Source: Phocoena phocoena (Eukaryota; Chordata; Mammalia; Artiodactyla; Phocoenidae). Taken from it: a stretch of DNA of 64,000 bases. The translations under genes were made by a program, and so were the position numbers. Location: the NCBI RefSeq assembly GCF_963924675.1, contig NC_089236.1:44052500-44116499 (forward strand), written 5' to 3'. A model generated the notes under the pieces. That model saw only the letters and a program-made list of their open reading frames with translations, made no database searches and was not told where the DNA came from. Positions 12,801-26,819 of this stretch are shown piece by piece; position 1 is the stretch's first letter; each line of letters opens with the position of its first letter.

Positions 12801-13744
12801 AGTTTCTCTTGACTTCTAGAGCTTGTCAGGCTGACCACCACGGCGGCCATGGAAGCACCTGGTTTAGACCGACCAAACTCAGTTTCTTCCCAGAAGCATT
12901 CCTACAAGGTTCCCAGGCCTGTCAACAGCAGGGATTTCAGGTAGCTTCAAGGCACCGTGAATGCAGCCTTCCAAATTGGAAAGCGAGGATGTTTAAATCA
13001 GGCCCCCGATTTCAGGCGCAAACACAGCATACATTGCTGTTGTTTCTAACATGTCAAAAGAGACACATGGCCCCTTGTGTTTGCTTGCCTGAATCAGCTT
13101 CTCGAAGCAGGGGGTTGTGCATCAAGTGGACTGCCTCAACCAAGGAACGCCCTAGCTACACCTCTGGGGCCTGTGGCTATTCAGAAGCCTGCATTGCCAC
13201 CGCAAGGACCGGACTGAAATTGCAGTAAGAACGCAAGGGGACTTTCTTCTGGAGGCACGGTGACTTCAGGCAGGAGGTGCTAGATGGAATGCGAGGCCGA
13301 GGGTGCTCTCAGTGCAGGTCAGACTAGGGCAAGGCCTAGGACCTCAAGGCCTGTGAGACGTGCCAAAATTCTGTTCGTGAACATGTGGGTGTGATGGGGA
13401 AATTAAGCTGCTTCGGTGGAGACTGCTGTGCGTTTCCCTACCCTCGGCGTAGAGAGAGTGGCTCCAAAGGGCTACGGGGCTGGATGTTGCTTAGGAGACC
13501 TATCGGGTCCTGGGGTTAGTCTGTGTTCCAGCCGGGAACAGGGAGCCCACGCGATTTTCCTAGGTGTCCGGAAAATTCTACTGCGATCAAAGATATGCAG
13601 AGCAGAGGCTACAGCCTCATGGAAAGTGCTGCACACCTCCGTTTCTGCAGGGCAAGTCCGGCCTTAACCTACAGGCATGTGCTCACACTGAGTGTCCCGT
13701 TAGCGACACAGCTTTGAAAGATGCTGACTTTCTCCTCGAGCTGA
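6848..13744. repeat. Five-unit block M5-M9 (second copy of M1-M4 plus one unit)
   Basis: Units are M5 6848-8223, M6 8224-9603, M7 9604-10984, M8 10985-12364 and M9 12365-13744. M5 and M6 carry the rare markers of M1 and M2; M8 and M9 carry those of M3 and M4. M7 is extra and resembles M12 (ggttcgagg, gggtgtttcgg, aaatcgtatcc, gaggtctcc, actcgggacgc). The tail of M7 (cctttgcgaccttcc near 10591) matches the tail of M2 (near 3661), whereas the tail of M6 does not. This places a junction near 9100-9140. M5 is 4 bp short where gact is missing near 8208. Confidence 0.8.
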
Positions 13745-16700
13745 GTGACTTCAGGTACGAGGTCCGCGAAGTATGCAAATCAGAGTGATTTCTCTTGGCA
13801 GCTCACACAAGGGCGGCAACCGGTATTTCCTGGGTGCTTCGGACACACCAGAAATCGTGTCCTGAAGCTGTTTGAGGGCTCTGGAAACAGAGCTCTCCTC
13901 AAGGAACGCGCAGTGTGTTGCCCATCAATCGGCACGCACGGAGGGCATCGGAGGGGAAGACCACTGGGCCTCGATATTGCTCACCTGGTCCACCGGGGTC
14001 TGGAGATACTCACTGACAATGGAGGAAAATGGATGCAAACCAGAGGGGCCTACGAGTCCTCAGAAAGGTACTTCCCTGAAAGTAAAGGCGAAGAGCTACT
14101 AAGAACTCGTGGAAACAGCTGCATGCCTCGCTTTCTGCCTGGCTACTCAGGGCCTAACCTGGAGGCAAGTTCTCACGTTGAGTTTCTCTTGACTTCTAGA
14201 GCTTGTCAGGCTGACCACCACGGCGGCCATGGAAACACCTGGTTTAGACCGAGCAAACTCAGTTTCTTCCCAGAAGCATTCCTACAGGGTTCCCAGGCCT
14301 CTCAGGAGCAGGGATTTCAGGTAGCTTCAAGGCACCGTGAATGCAGCCTTCCAAATTGGAAAGCGAGGATGTTTAAATCAGGCCCCCGATTTCATGCGCA
14401 AACACAGCATACATTGCTGTTTTTTCTAACATGTCAAAAGAGACACATGGCCCCTTGTGTTTGCTTGCCTGAATCAGCTTCTCGAAGCAGGGCGTTGTGC
14501 ATCAAGTGGACTGCCTCAACCAAGGAACGCCCTAGCTACTCCTCTGGGGCCTGTTGCTATTCAGAAGCCTGCATTGCCACCGCAAGAAGCGGACTGAAAT
14601 TGCAGTAAGAACGCAAGGGGACTTTCTTCTGGAGGCACGGTGACTTCAGGCAGGAGGTCCTAGATGAAATGCGAGGCCGAGGGTGCTCTCAGTGCAGGTC
14701 AGACTAGGGCAAGGCGTAAGACCTCAAGGCCTTTGAGACCTGCCAAAATTCTGTTCCTGAACGTGTGGGTGTGATGGTGAAATTAAGCTGCTTCGGTGGA
14801 GACTGCTGTGCGTTTCCCTACCCTCGGCGTAGAGAGAGTTGGTTCCAAAGGGCTACGGGGCTGGATGTTGCTTAGTAGACCTAGGGGGTCCTGGGGTTAG
14901 TCTGTGTTCCAGCCGGGACCAGGGAGCCCACGCGATTTTCCTAGGTGTCCGGAAAACTCTACTGCCATCAAAGATATGCAGAGCAGAGTCTACAGCCTCA
15001 TGGAAAGTGCTGCACACCTCCGTTTCTGCAGGGCAACTCCGGCCTTAACCTACAGGCATGTGCTCACACTGAGTGTCCCGTTAGCAACACATCTTTGAAA
15101 GATGCTGACTTTCTCCTCGAGCTGAGTGACTTCAGGTACGAGGTCCGCGAAGCATGCAAAGCAGAGTGTTTTCTCTTGGCAGCTCACACAAGGGCGGCAA
15201 CCGGTATTTCCTGGGTGCTTCCGACACACCAGAAATCGTGTCCTGTAGCTGTTTGAGGGCTCTGGAAATAGAGTTCGCCTCAAGGAACACGCAGTGTGTT
15301 TCCCATCACTCGGCACACACGGAGGGCATCGGAGGGGAAGACCACTGGGCCTCGATGTTGCTCAGCTGGTCCACCGGGGTCTGGAGATGCTCACTGACAA
15401 TGGAGGAAAATGGATGCAAACCAGAGGGGCCTACGAGTCCTCAGAAGGGTACTTCCCTGAAAGTAAAGGCGAAGAGCTACTAAGAACTCGTGGAAATAGC
15501 TGCATGCCTCCCTTTCTGCCTGGCTACTCAGGGCTAACCTGGAGGCAAGTTCTCACGTTGAGTTTCTCTTGACTTCTAGAGCTTGTCAGGCTGACCACCA
15601 TGGCGGCCATGGAAGCACCTGGTTTAGACCGACCAAACTCAGTTTCTTCCCAGAAGCATTCCTACAGGGTTCCCAGGCCTGTCAACAGCAGGGATTTCAG
15701 GTAGCTTCAAGGCACCGTGAATGCAGCCTTCCAAATTGGATACTGAGGATGTTTAAATCAGGCCCCCGATTTCAGGCGCAAACACAGCATACATTGCTGT
15801 TGTTTCTAACAATTCAAAAGAGACACATGGCCCCTTGTGTTTGCTTGCCTGAATCAGCTTCTCGAAGCAGGGGGTTGTGCATCAAGTGGACTGCCTCAAC
15901 CACGGAACGCCCTAGCTACTCCTCTTGGGCCTGTGGCTATTCAGAAGCCTGCATTGCCACCGCAAGAAGCGGACTGAAATTGCAGTAAGAACGCAAGGGG
16001 ACTTTCTTCTGGAGGCACGGTGACTTCAGGCAGGAGGTCCTAGATGAAATGCGAGGCCGAGGGTGCTCTCAGTGCAGGTCAGACTAGGGCAAGGCGTAAG
16101 ACCTCAAGGCCTGTCTAGACGTGCCAAAATTCTGTTCCTGAACGTGTGGGTGTGATGGTGAAATTAAGCTGCTTCGGTGGAGACTGCTGTGCGTTTCCCT
16201 ACCCTCGGCGTAGAGAGAGTTGGTTCCAAAGGGCTAGGGGGCTGGATGTTGCTTAGTAGACCTAGCGGGTCCTGGGGTTAGACTGTGTTCCAGCCGGGAC
16301 CAGGGAGCCCACACGATTTTCCTAAGTGTCCGGAAAACTCTACTGCCATCAAAGATATGCAGAGCAGAGGCTACAGCCTCATGGAAAGTGCTGCACGCCT
16401 CCGTTTCTGCAGGGCAAGTCCGGCCTTAACCTACAGGCATGTGCTCACACTGAGTGTCCCGTTAGCGACACAGCTTTGAAAGATGCTGACTTTCTCCTCG
16501 AGCTGAGTGACTTCAGGTTCGAGGTCCGCGAAGTATGCGAAGCAGAGTGTTTTCTCTTGGCAGCTCACACAAGGGCGGCAACCGGTATTTCCTGGGTGTT
16601 TCGGACACAACAGAAATCGTATCCTGAAGCTGTTTGAGGGCTCTGGAAATAGAGGTCTCCTTAAGGAACGCGCAGTGTGTTTCCCATCACTCGGGACGCA

Positions 16701-19700
16701 CGGAGGGCATCGGAGGGGAAGACCACTGGGCCTCGATGTTGCTCAGCTGGTCCACCGGGGTCTGGAGATGCTCACTGACAATGGAGGAAAATGGATGCAA
16801 ACCAGAGGCGCCTACGAGTCCTCAGACGGGTACTTCCCTGAAAGTAAAGGCGAAGAGCTACTAAGAACTCGTGGAAACAGCTGCATGCCTCCCTTTCTGC
16901 CCGGCTACTCAGGGCCTAACCTGGAGGCAAGTTCTCACGTTGAGTTTCTCTTGACTTCTAGAGCTTGTCAGGCTGACCACCACGGCGGCCATGGAAGCAC
17001 CTGGTTTAGACCGAGCAAACTCAGTTTCTTCCCAGAAGCATTCCTACAGGGTTCCCAGGCCTGTCAACAGCAGGGATTTCAGGTAGCTTCAAGGCACCGT
17101 GAATGCAGCCTTCCAAATTGGAAAGCGAGGATGTTTAAATCAGGCCCCCGATTTCATGTGCAAACACAGCATACATTGCTGTTGTTTCTAACATGTCAAA
17201 AGAGACACATGGCCCCTTGTGTTTGCTTGCCTGAATCAGCTTCTCAAAGCAGGGGGTTGTGCATCAAGTGGACTGCCTCAACCAAGGAACGCCCTAGCTA
17301 CTCCTCTGGGGCCTGTTGCTATTCAGAAGCCTGCATTGCCACCGCAAGAAGCGGACTGAAATTGCAGTAAGAACGCAAGGGGACTTTCTTCTGGAGGCAC
17401 GGTGACTTCAGGCAGGAGGTCCTAGATGAAATGCGAGGCCGAGGGTGCTCTCAGTGCAGGTCAGACTAGGGCAAGGCGTAAGACCTCAAGGCCTTTGAGA
17501 CCTGCCAAAGTTCTGTTCCTGAACATGTGGGTGTGATGGTGAAATTAAGCTGCTTCGGTGGAGACTGCTGTGCGATTCCCTACCCTCGGCGTAGAGAGAG
17601 TTGGTTCCAAAGGGCTACGGGGCTGGATGTTGCTTAGTAGGCCCAGGGGGTCCTGGGGTTAGTCTGTGTTCCAGCCGGGAACAGGGAGCCCACGCGATTT
17701 TCCTAGGTGTCCGGAAAACTCTACTGCCATCAAAGATATGCAGAGCAGAGGCTACAGCCTCATGGAAAGTGCTGCACACCTCCGTTTCTGCAGGGCAAGT
17801 CCGGCCTTAACCTACAGGCATGTGCTCACACTGAGTGTCCCGTTAGCAACACATCTTTGAAAGATGCTGACTTTCTCCTCGAGCTGAGTGACTTCAGGTA
17901 CGAGGTCCGCGAAGTATGCAAAGCAGAGTGTTTTCTCTTGGCAGCTCACACAAGGGCGGCAACCGGTATTTCCTGGGTGCTTCCGACACACCAGAAATCG
18001 TGTCCTGAAGCTGTTTGAGGGCTCTGGAAATAGAGTTCGCCTCAAGGAACACGCAGTGTGTTTCCCATCACTCGGCACGCACGGAGGGCATCGGAGGGGA
18101 AGACCACTGGGCCTCGATGTTGCTCAGCTGGTCCACCGGGGTCTGGAGATGCTCACTGACAAAGGAGGAAAATGGATGCAAACCAGAGGGGCCTACGAGT
18201 CCTAAGAAGGTAATTCCCTGAAAGTAAAGGCGAAGAGCTACTAAGAACTCGTGGAAACAGCTGCATGCCTCCCTTTCTGCCCGGCTACTCAGGGCCTAAC
18301 CTGGAGGCAAGTCTCACGTTGAGTTTCTCTTGACTTCTAGAGCTTGTCAGGCTGACCACTACGGCCGCCATGGAAGCACCTGGTTTAGACCGAGCAAACT
18401 CAGTTTCTTCCCAGAAGCATTCCTACAGGGTTCCCAGGCCTGTCAACAGCAGGGATTTCAGGTAGCTTCAAGGCACCGTGAATGCAGCCTTCCAAATTGG
18501 AAAGCGAGGATGTTTAAATCAGGCCCCCGATTTCAGGCGCAAACACAGCATACATTGCTGTTGTTTCTAACATGTCAAAAGAGACACATGGCCCCTTGTG
18601 TTTGCTTGCCTGAATCAGCTTCTCGAAGCAGGGGGTTGTGCATCAAGTGGACTGCCTCAACCACGGAACGCCCTAGCTACTCCTCTGGGGCCTGTGGCTA
18701 TTCAGAAGCCTGCATTGCCACCGCAAGAAGCGGACTGAAATTGCAGTAAGAACGCAAGGGGACTTTCTTCTGGAGGCACGGTGACTTCAGGCAGGAGGTC
18801 CTAGATGAAATGCGAGGCCGAGGGTGCTCTCAGTGCAGGTCAGACTAGGGCAAGGCGTAAGACCTCAAGGCCTGTCTAGACGTGCCAAAATTCTGTTCGT
18901 GAACGTGTGGGTGTGATGGTGAAATTAAGCTGCTTCGGTGGAGACTGCTGTGCGTTTCCCTACCCTCGGCGTAGAGAGAGTGGCTCCAAAGGACTACAGG
19001 GCTGGATGTTGCTTAGGAGACCTAAGGGGTCCTGGGGTTAGTCTGTGTTCCAGCCTGGAACAGGGAGCCCACGCGATTTTCCTAGGTGTCCGGAAAACTC
19101 TACTGCCATAAAGATATGCATAGCAGAGGCTACAGCCTCATGGAAAGTGCTGCACGCCTCCGTTTCTGCAGGGCAATTCCGGCCTTAACCTACACGCATG
19201 TGCTCACACTGAGTGTCCATTACCGACACAGCTTTGAAAGATGCTGACTTTCTCCTCGAGCTGAGTGACTTCAGGTTCGAGGTCCGCGAAATATGCAAAG
19301 CAGAGTGTTTTCTCTTGGCAGCTCACACAAGGGCGGCAACCGGTATTTCCTGGGCGCTTCGGACACACCAGAAATCGTGTCCTGAAGCTGTTTGAGGGCT
19401 CTGGAAATAGAGCTCTCCTCAAGGAACGCGCAGTGTGTTGCCCATCACTCGGCACGCACGCAGGGCATCGGAGGGGAAGACCACTGGGCCTCGATGTTGC
19501 TCAGCTGGTCCACCGGGGTCTGGAGATACTCACTGACAATGGAGGAAAATGGATGCAAACCAGAGGGGCCTACGAGTCCTCAGAAGGGTACTTCCCTGAA
19601 AGTAAAGGCGAAGAGCTACTAAGAACTCGTGGAAACAGCTGCATGCCTCCCTTTCTGCCCGGCTACTCAGGGCCTAACCTGGAGGCAAGTTCTCACGTTG

Positions 19701-22700
19701 AGTTTCTCTTGACTTCTAGAGCTTGTCAGGCTGACCACCACGGCGGCCATGGAAGCACCTGGTTTAGACCGAGCAAACTCAGTTTCTTCCCAGAAGCATT
19801 CCTACAGGGTTCCCAGGCCTGTCAACAGCAGGGATTTCAGGTAGCTTCAAGGCACCGTGAATGCAGCCTTCCAAATTGGAAAGCGAGGATGTTTAAATCA
19901 GGCCCCCGATTTCATGCGCAAACACAGCATACATTGCTGTTGTTTCTAACATGTCAAAAGAGACACATGGCCCCTTGTGTTTGCTTGCCTGAATCAGCTT
20001 CTCGAAGCAGGGGGTTGTGCATCAAGTGGACTGCCTCAACCAAGGAACGCCCTAGCTACTCCTCTGGGCCTGTGGCTATTCAGAAGCCTGCATTGCCACC
20101 GCAAGAAGCGGACTGAAATTGCAGTAAGAACGCAAGGGGACTTTCTTCTGGAGGCATGGTGACTTCAAGCAGGAGGTCCTAGATGGAATGCGAGGCCGAG
20201 GGTGCTCTGAGTGCAGGTCAGAATAGGGCAAGGCGTAAGACCTCAAGGCCTGTGAGACCTGCCAAAATTCTGTACGTGAACGTGTGGGTGTGATGGGGAA
20301 ATTAAGCTGCTTCGGTGGAGACTGCTGTGCGTTTCCCTACCCTCGGCGTAGAGAGAGTTGGTTCCAAAGAGCTACGGGGCTGGATGTTGCTTTGTAGACC
20401 TAGGGGTCCTGGGGTTAGTCTGTTTTCCAGCCGCGACCAGGGAGCCCACGGGATTTTCCTAGGTGTCCGGAAAACTCTACTGCCATCAAAGATATGCAGA
20501 GCAGAGGCTACAGCCTCATGGAAAGTGCTGCACACCTCCGTTTCTGCAGGGCAAGTCCGGCCTTAACCTACAGGCATGTGCTCACACTGAGCGTCCCGTT
20601 AGCGACACAGCTTTGAAAGATGCTGACTTTCTCCTCGAGTTGTGTGACTTCAGGTACGAGGTCCGCGAAGTATGCAAAGCAGAGTGTTTTCTCTGGGCAG
20701 CTCACACAAGGGCGGCAACCGGTATTTCCTGGGCGATTCGGACACACCGGAAATCGTGTCCTGAAGCTGTTTGAGGGCTCTGGAAATAGAGCTCTCCTCA
20801 AGGAACGCGCAGTGTGTTGCCCATCACTCGGCACGCACGGAGGGCATCGGAGGGGAAGACCACTGGGCCTCGATGTTGCTCAGCTGGTCCACCGGGGTCT
20901 GGAGATGCTCACTGACAATGGAGGAAAATGGATGCAAACCAGAGGGGCCTACGAGTCCTCAGAAGGGTACTTCCCTGAAAGTAAAGGCGAAGAGCTACTA
21001 AGAACTCGTGGAAACAGCTGCATGCCTCCCTTTCTGCCCGGCTACTCAGGGCTAACCTGGAGGCAAGTTCTCACGTTGAGTTTCTCTTGACTTCTAGAGT
21101 TTGTCAGGCTGACCACCACGGCGGCCATGGAAGCACCTGGTTTAGACCGACCAAACTCAGTTTCTTCCCAGAAGCATTCCTACAGGGTTCCCAGGCCTGT
21201 CAACAGCAGGGATTTCAGGTAGCTTCAAGGCACCGTGAATGCAGCCTTCCAAATTGGAAAGCGAGGATGTTTAAATCAGGCCCCCGATTTCAGGCGCAAA
21301 CACAGCATACATTGCTGTTGTTTCTAACATGTCAAAAGAGACACATGGCCCCTTGTGTTTGCTTGCCTGAATCAGCTTCTCGAAGCAGGGGGTTGTGCAT
21401 CAAGTGGACTGCCTCAACCACGGAACGCCCTAGCTACTCCTCTGGGGCCTGTGGCTATTCAGAAGCCTGCATTGCCACCGCAAGAAGCGGACTGAAATTG
21501 CAGTAAGAACGCAAGGGGACTTTCTTCTGGAGGCACGGTGACTTCAGGCAGGAGGTCCTAGATGAAATGCGAGGCCGAGGGTGCTCTCAGTGCAGGTCAG
21601 ACTAGGGCAAGGCGTAAGACCTCAAGGCCTGTCTAGACGTGCCAAAATTCTGTTCGTGAACGTGTGGGTGTGATGGGGAAATTAAGCTGCTTCGGTGGAG
21701 ACTGCTGTGCGTTTCCCTACTCTCGGCGTAGAGAGAGTGGCTCCAAAGGACTACGGGGCTGGATGTTGCTTAGGAGACCTAAGGGGTCCTGGGGTTAGTC
21801 TGTGTTCCAGCCTGGAACAGGGAGCCCACGCGATTTTCCTAGGTGTCCGGAAAACTCTACTGCCATAAAGATATGCAGAGCAGAGGCTACAGCCTCATGG
21901 AAAGTGCTGCACGCCTCCGTTTCTGCAGGGCAATTCCGGCCTTAACCTACACGCATGTGCTCACACTGAGTGTCCGTTAGCGACACAGCTTTGAAAGATG
22001 CTGACTTTCTCCTCGAGCTGAGTGACTTCAGGTTCGAGGTCCGCGAAATATGCAAAGCAGAGTGTTTTCTCTTGGCAGCTCACACAAGGGCGGCAACCGG
22101 TATTTCCTGGGCGCTTCGGACACACCAGAAATCGTGTCCTGAAGCTGTTTGAGGGCTCTGGAAATAGAGCTCTCCTCAAGGAACGCGCAGTGTGTTGCCC
22201 ATCACTTGGCACGCACGGAGGGCATCGGAGGGGAAGACCAATGGGCCTCGATGTTGCTCAGCTGGTCCACCGGGGTCTGGAGATACTCACTGACAATGGA
22301 GGAAAATGGATGCAAACCAGAGGGGCCTACGAGTCCTCAGAAGGGTACTTCCCTGAAAGTAAAGGCGAAGAGCTACTAAGAACTCGTGGAAACAGCTGCA
22401 TGCCTCCCTTTCTGCCCGGCTACTCAGGGCCTAACCTGGAGGCAAGTTCTCACGTTGAGTTTCTCTTGACTTCTAGAGCTTGTCAGGCTGAACACCACGG
22501 AGGCCATGGAAGCACCTGGTTTAGACCGAGCAAACTCAGTTTCTTCCCAGAAGCATTCCTACAGGGTTCCCAGGCCTGTCAACAGCAGGGATTTCAGGTA
22601 GCTTCAAGGCACCGTGAATGCAGCCTTCCAAATTGGAAAGCGAGGATGTTTAAATCAGGCCCCCGATTTCATGCGCAAACACAGCATACATTGCTGTTGT

Positions 22701-23401
22701 TTCTAACATGTCAAAAGAGACACATGGCCCCTTGTGTTTGCTTGCCTGAATCAGCTTCTCGAAGCAGGGGGTTGTGCATCAAGTGGACTACCTCAACTAA
22801 GAAACACCCTAACTACTCCTCTGGGGCCTGTGGCTATTCAGAAGTCTGCATTGCCACCGCAAGAAGCGGACTGAAATTGCAGTAAGAACGCAAGGGAACT
22901 TTCTACTGGAGGCACGGTGACTTCAGGCAGGAGGTCCTAGATGAAATGCGAGGCCGAGGGTGCTCTCAGTGCAGGTCAGACTAGGGCAAGGCGTAAGACC
23001 TCAAGGCCTGTGAGACGTGCCAAAATTCTCTTCGTGAACGTGTGCGTGTGATGGGGAAATTAAGCTGCTTCGGTGGAGACTGCTGTGCGTTTCCCTACCC
23101 TCGGCGTAGAGAGAGTGGCTCCAAAGGGCTACGGGGCTGGATGTTGCTTAGGAGACCTAAGGGGTCCTGGGGTTAGTCGGTGTTCCAGCCGGGAACAGGG
23201 AGCCCACGCGATTTGCCTAGGTGTCCGGAAAACTCTACTGCCATAAAAGACATGCAGAGCAGAGGCTACGGCCTAATGGAAAGTGCTGCACGCCTCCGTT
23301 TCTGCACGGCAAGTCCGGCCTTAACCTAAAGGCATGTGCTCACGCTAAGTGTCCCGTTAGCGACACAGCTTTGAAAGATGCTGACTTTCTCCTCGAGCTG
23401 A
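13745..23401. repeat. Units M10-M16, dimer-like alternation
   Basis: Units are M10 13745-15125, M11 15126-16506, M12 16507-17887, M13 17888-19264, M14 19265-20643, M15 20644-22021 and M16 22022-23401. Odd units share markers: M11, M13 and M15 each have an extra XbaI site, gtctagac, in their tails (16113, 18874, 21631) and ccacggaacgccc. M11 and M13 share gagttcgcctc and gcttccgacac. Even units M14 and M16 share ggttcgagg with gaaatatgc, and the tails before them share ccataaagat with one A missing. Spacing of shared markers is about 2,757-2,762 bp. M13 has a private break (gagtcctaagaagg, near 18197). Confidence 0.75.
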
Positions 23402-24781
23402 GTGACTTCAGGTACGAGGTCCGCGAAGTATGCAAAGCAGAGTGTTTTCTCTTGGCAGCTCACACAAGGGCGGCAACCGGTATTTCCTGGGCGCTTCGGA
23501 CACACCAGAAATCATGTCCTGAAACTGTTTGAGGGCTCTGGAAATAGAGCTCTCCTCAAAGAACGCGCAGTGTGTTGCCCATCACTCGGCACGCACGGAG
23601 GGCATCGGAGGGGAAGACCACTGGGCCTCGATGTTGCTCAGCTGGTCCACCGGGGTGTGGAGATACTCACTGACAATGGAGGAAAATGGATGCAAACCAG
23701 AGGGGCCTACGAGTCCTCAGAAGGGTACTTCCCTGAAAGTAAAGGCGAAGAGCTACTAAGAACTCATGGAAACAGCTGCAGGCCTCCCTTTCTGCCCGGC
23801 TACTCAGGGCCTAACCTGGAGGCAAGTTCTCACGTTGAGTTTCTCTTGACTTCTAGAGCTTCTCAGGCTGACCACCACGGCGGCCATGGAAGCACCTGGT
23901 TTAGACCGACCAAACTCAGTTTCTTCCCAGAAGCATTCCTACAGGGTTCCCAGGCCTGTCAACAGCAGGGATTTCAGGTAGCTTCAAGGCACCGTGAATG
24001 CAGCCTTCCAAATTGGAAAGCGAGGATGTTTAAATCAGGCCCCCGATTTCAGGCACAAACACAGCATACATTGATGTTGTTTCTAACAAGTCAAAACAGA
24101 CAGATGGCCCCTTGTGTTTGCTTGCCTGAATCAGCTTCTCGAAGCAGGGGGTTGTGCATCAAGTGGACTGCCTCAACCAAGGAAGACCCTACCTACTCCA
24201 CTGGGGCCTGTGGCTATTCAGAAGCCTGCATTGCCACCGCAAGAAGCGGACTGAAATTGCAGTAAGAACGCAAGGGGACTTTCTTCTGGAGGCACGGTGA
24301 CTTCAGGCAGGAGGTCCTAGATGGAATGCGAGGCCGAGGGTCCTCTCAGTGCAGGTCAGACTAGGGCAAGGCCTAAGACCTCAAGGCCTGTGAAACGTGC
24401 CAAAATTCTGTTCGTGAACGTGTGCGTGTGATGGGGAAATTAAGCTGCTTCGGTGGAGACTGCTGTGCATTTCCCTACCCTCGGCGTAGAGAGAGTTGGT
24501 TCCAAAGGGCTACGGGGCTGGATGTTGCTTAGTAGACCTAGGGGTCCTGGGGTTAGTCTGTGTTCCAGCCGGGAACAGGGAGCCCACGCGATTTTCCTAC
24601 GTGTCCGGAAAACTCTACTGCCATAAAAGATATGCAGAGCAGAGGCTACGGCCTCATGGAAAGTGCTGCATGCCTTCGTTTCTACAGGGCAAGTCCGGCT
24701 TTAACCTACAGGCATGTGCTCACACTGAGTGTCCCGTTAGCGACACAGCTTTGAAAGATGCTGACTTTCTCCTCGAGCTGA
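23402..24781. repeat. Unit M17
   Basis: Single unit between the dimer region and the three-unit block. It combines cagctgcaggcctcc (also in M3 and M8) with acattgatg and cagatggcc (as in M2 and M6). Its tail has the tgcatgccttcg and tttctacaggg markers that also precede M21. It is a mosaic of types found elsewhere in the window. It carries one CpG-loss change, aaatcatgtcc near 23511. Confidence 0.75.
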
Positions 24782-26819
24782 GTGACTTCAGGTACGAGGT
24801 CTGCGAAGTATGCAAAGCAGAGTGTTTTCTCTTGGCAACTCACACAAACGCGGCAACCGGTATTTCCTGGGCGCTTCGGACACACCAGAAATCGTGTCCT
24901 GAAGCTGTTTGAGGGCTCTGGAAATAGAGCTCTCCTCAAGGAATGCGCAGTGTGTTGCCCATCACTCGGCACGCACGTAGGGCATCGGAGGAAAAGACCA
25001 CTGGGCCTCGATGTTGCTCAGCTGGTCCACCGGTGTCTGGAGATACTCACTGACAATGGAGGAAAATGGATGCAAACCAGAGGGGCCTACGAGTCCTCAG
25101 AAGGGTACTTCCCTGAAAGTAAAGGCGAAGAGCTACTAAGAACGCGTGGAAACACCTGCATGCCTCCCTTTCTCCCGGCTACTCAGGGCCTAACCTGGAA
25201 GCAAGTTCTCACGTTGAGTTTCTCTTGACTTCTAGAGCTTGTCAGGCTGACCACCACGGCGGCCATGGAAGCACCTGGTTTAGACCGACCAAACTCAGTA
25301 TCTTCCCAGAAGCATTCCTACAGGGTTCCCAGGCCTGTCAACAGCAGGGATTTCAGGTAGCTTCAAGGCACCGTGAATGCAGCCTTCCAAATTGGAAAGC
25401 GAGGATGTTTAAATCAGGCCCCCGATTTCAGACTCAAACACAGCATACATTGCTGTTGTTTCTAACAAGTCAAAAGAGACACATGGCCCCTTGTGTTTGC
25501 TTGCCTGAATCAGCTTCTCGAAGCAGGGGGTTGTGCATCAAGTGGACTGCCTCAACCAAGGAACGCCCAAGCTACTCCTCTGGGGCCTGTGGCTATTCAG
25601 AAGCCTGCATTGCCACCGCAAGGACCGGACTGAAATTGCAGTAAGAACGCAAGGGGACTTTCTTCTGGAGGCACGGTGACTTCAGGCAGGAGGTCCTAGA
25701 TGAAATGCGAGGCCGAGGGTGCTCTCAGTGCAGGTCAGACTAGGGCAAGGCGTAAGACCTCAAGGCCTGTGAGACCTGCCAAAATTCTGTTCCTGAACGT
25801 GTGGGTGTGATGGTGAAATTAAGCTGCTTCGGTGGAGACTGCTGTGCGTTTCCCTACCCTCGGCATAGAGAGAGTTGGTTCCAAAGGGCTACGGGGCTGG
25901 ATGTTGCTTAGGAGACCTAGGGGGTCCTGGGGTTAGTCTGTGTTCCAGCCGGGACCAGGGAGCCCACTCGATTTTCCTACGTGTCCGGAAAACTCTACTG
26001 CCATAAAAGATATGCAGAGCAGAGGCTACGGCCTCATGGAAAGTGCTGCACGCCTCCGTATCTGCAGGGCAAGTCCGGCCTTAACCTACAGGCATGTGCT
26101 CACACTGAGTGTCCCGTTAGCGACACAGCTTGGAAAGATGCTGACTTTCTCCTCGAGCTGAGTGACTTCAGGTACGAGGTCCGCGAAGTATGCAAAGCAG
26201 AGTGTTTTCTCTTGGCAGCTCACACAAGGGCGGCAACCGGTATTTCCTGGGTGCTTCCGACACACCAGAAATCGTGTCCTGAAGCTGTTTGAGGGCTCTG
26301 GAAATAGAGCTCTCTTCAAGGAACGCGCAGTGTGTTTCCCACCACTCGGCACGCACGGAGGGCATCAGAGGGGAAGACCACTGGGCGTCGATGTTGCTCA
26401 GCTGGTCCATCGGGGTCTGGAGATGCTCACTGACAATGGAGGAAAATGGATGCAAACCAGAGGGGCCTACGAGTCCTCAGAAGGGTACTTCCCTGAAAGT
26501 AAAGGCGAAGAGCTACTAAGAACTCGTGGAAACAGCTGCATGCCTCCCTTTCTGCCCGGCTTCTCAGGGCCTAACCTGGAGGCAAGTTCTCACGTTGAGT
26601 TTCTCTTGACTTCTAGAGCTTGTCAGGCTGACCACCACGGCGGCCATGGAAGCACCTGGTTTAGACCGAGCAAACTCAGTTTCTTCCCAGAAGCATTCCT
26701 ACAGGGTTCCCAGGCCTGTCAACAGCAGGGATTTCAGGTAGCTTCAAGGCACCGTGAATGCAGCCTTCCAAATTGGAAAGTGAGGATGTTTAAATCAGGC
26801 CCCCGATTTCATGGGCAAA

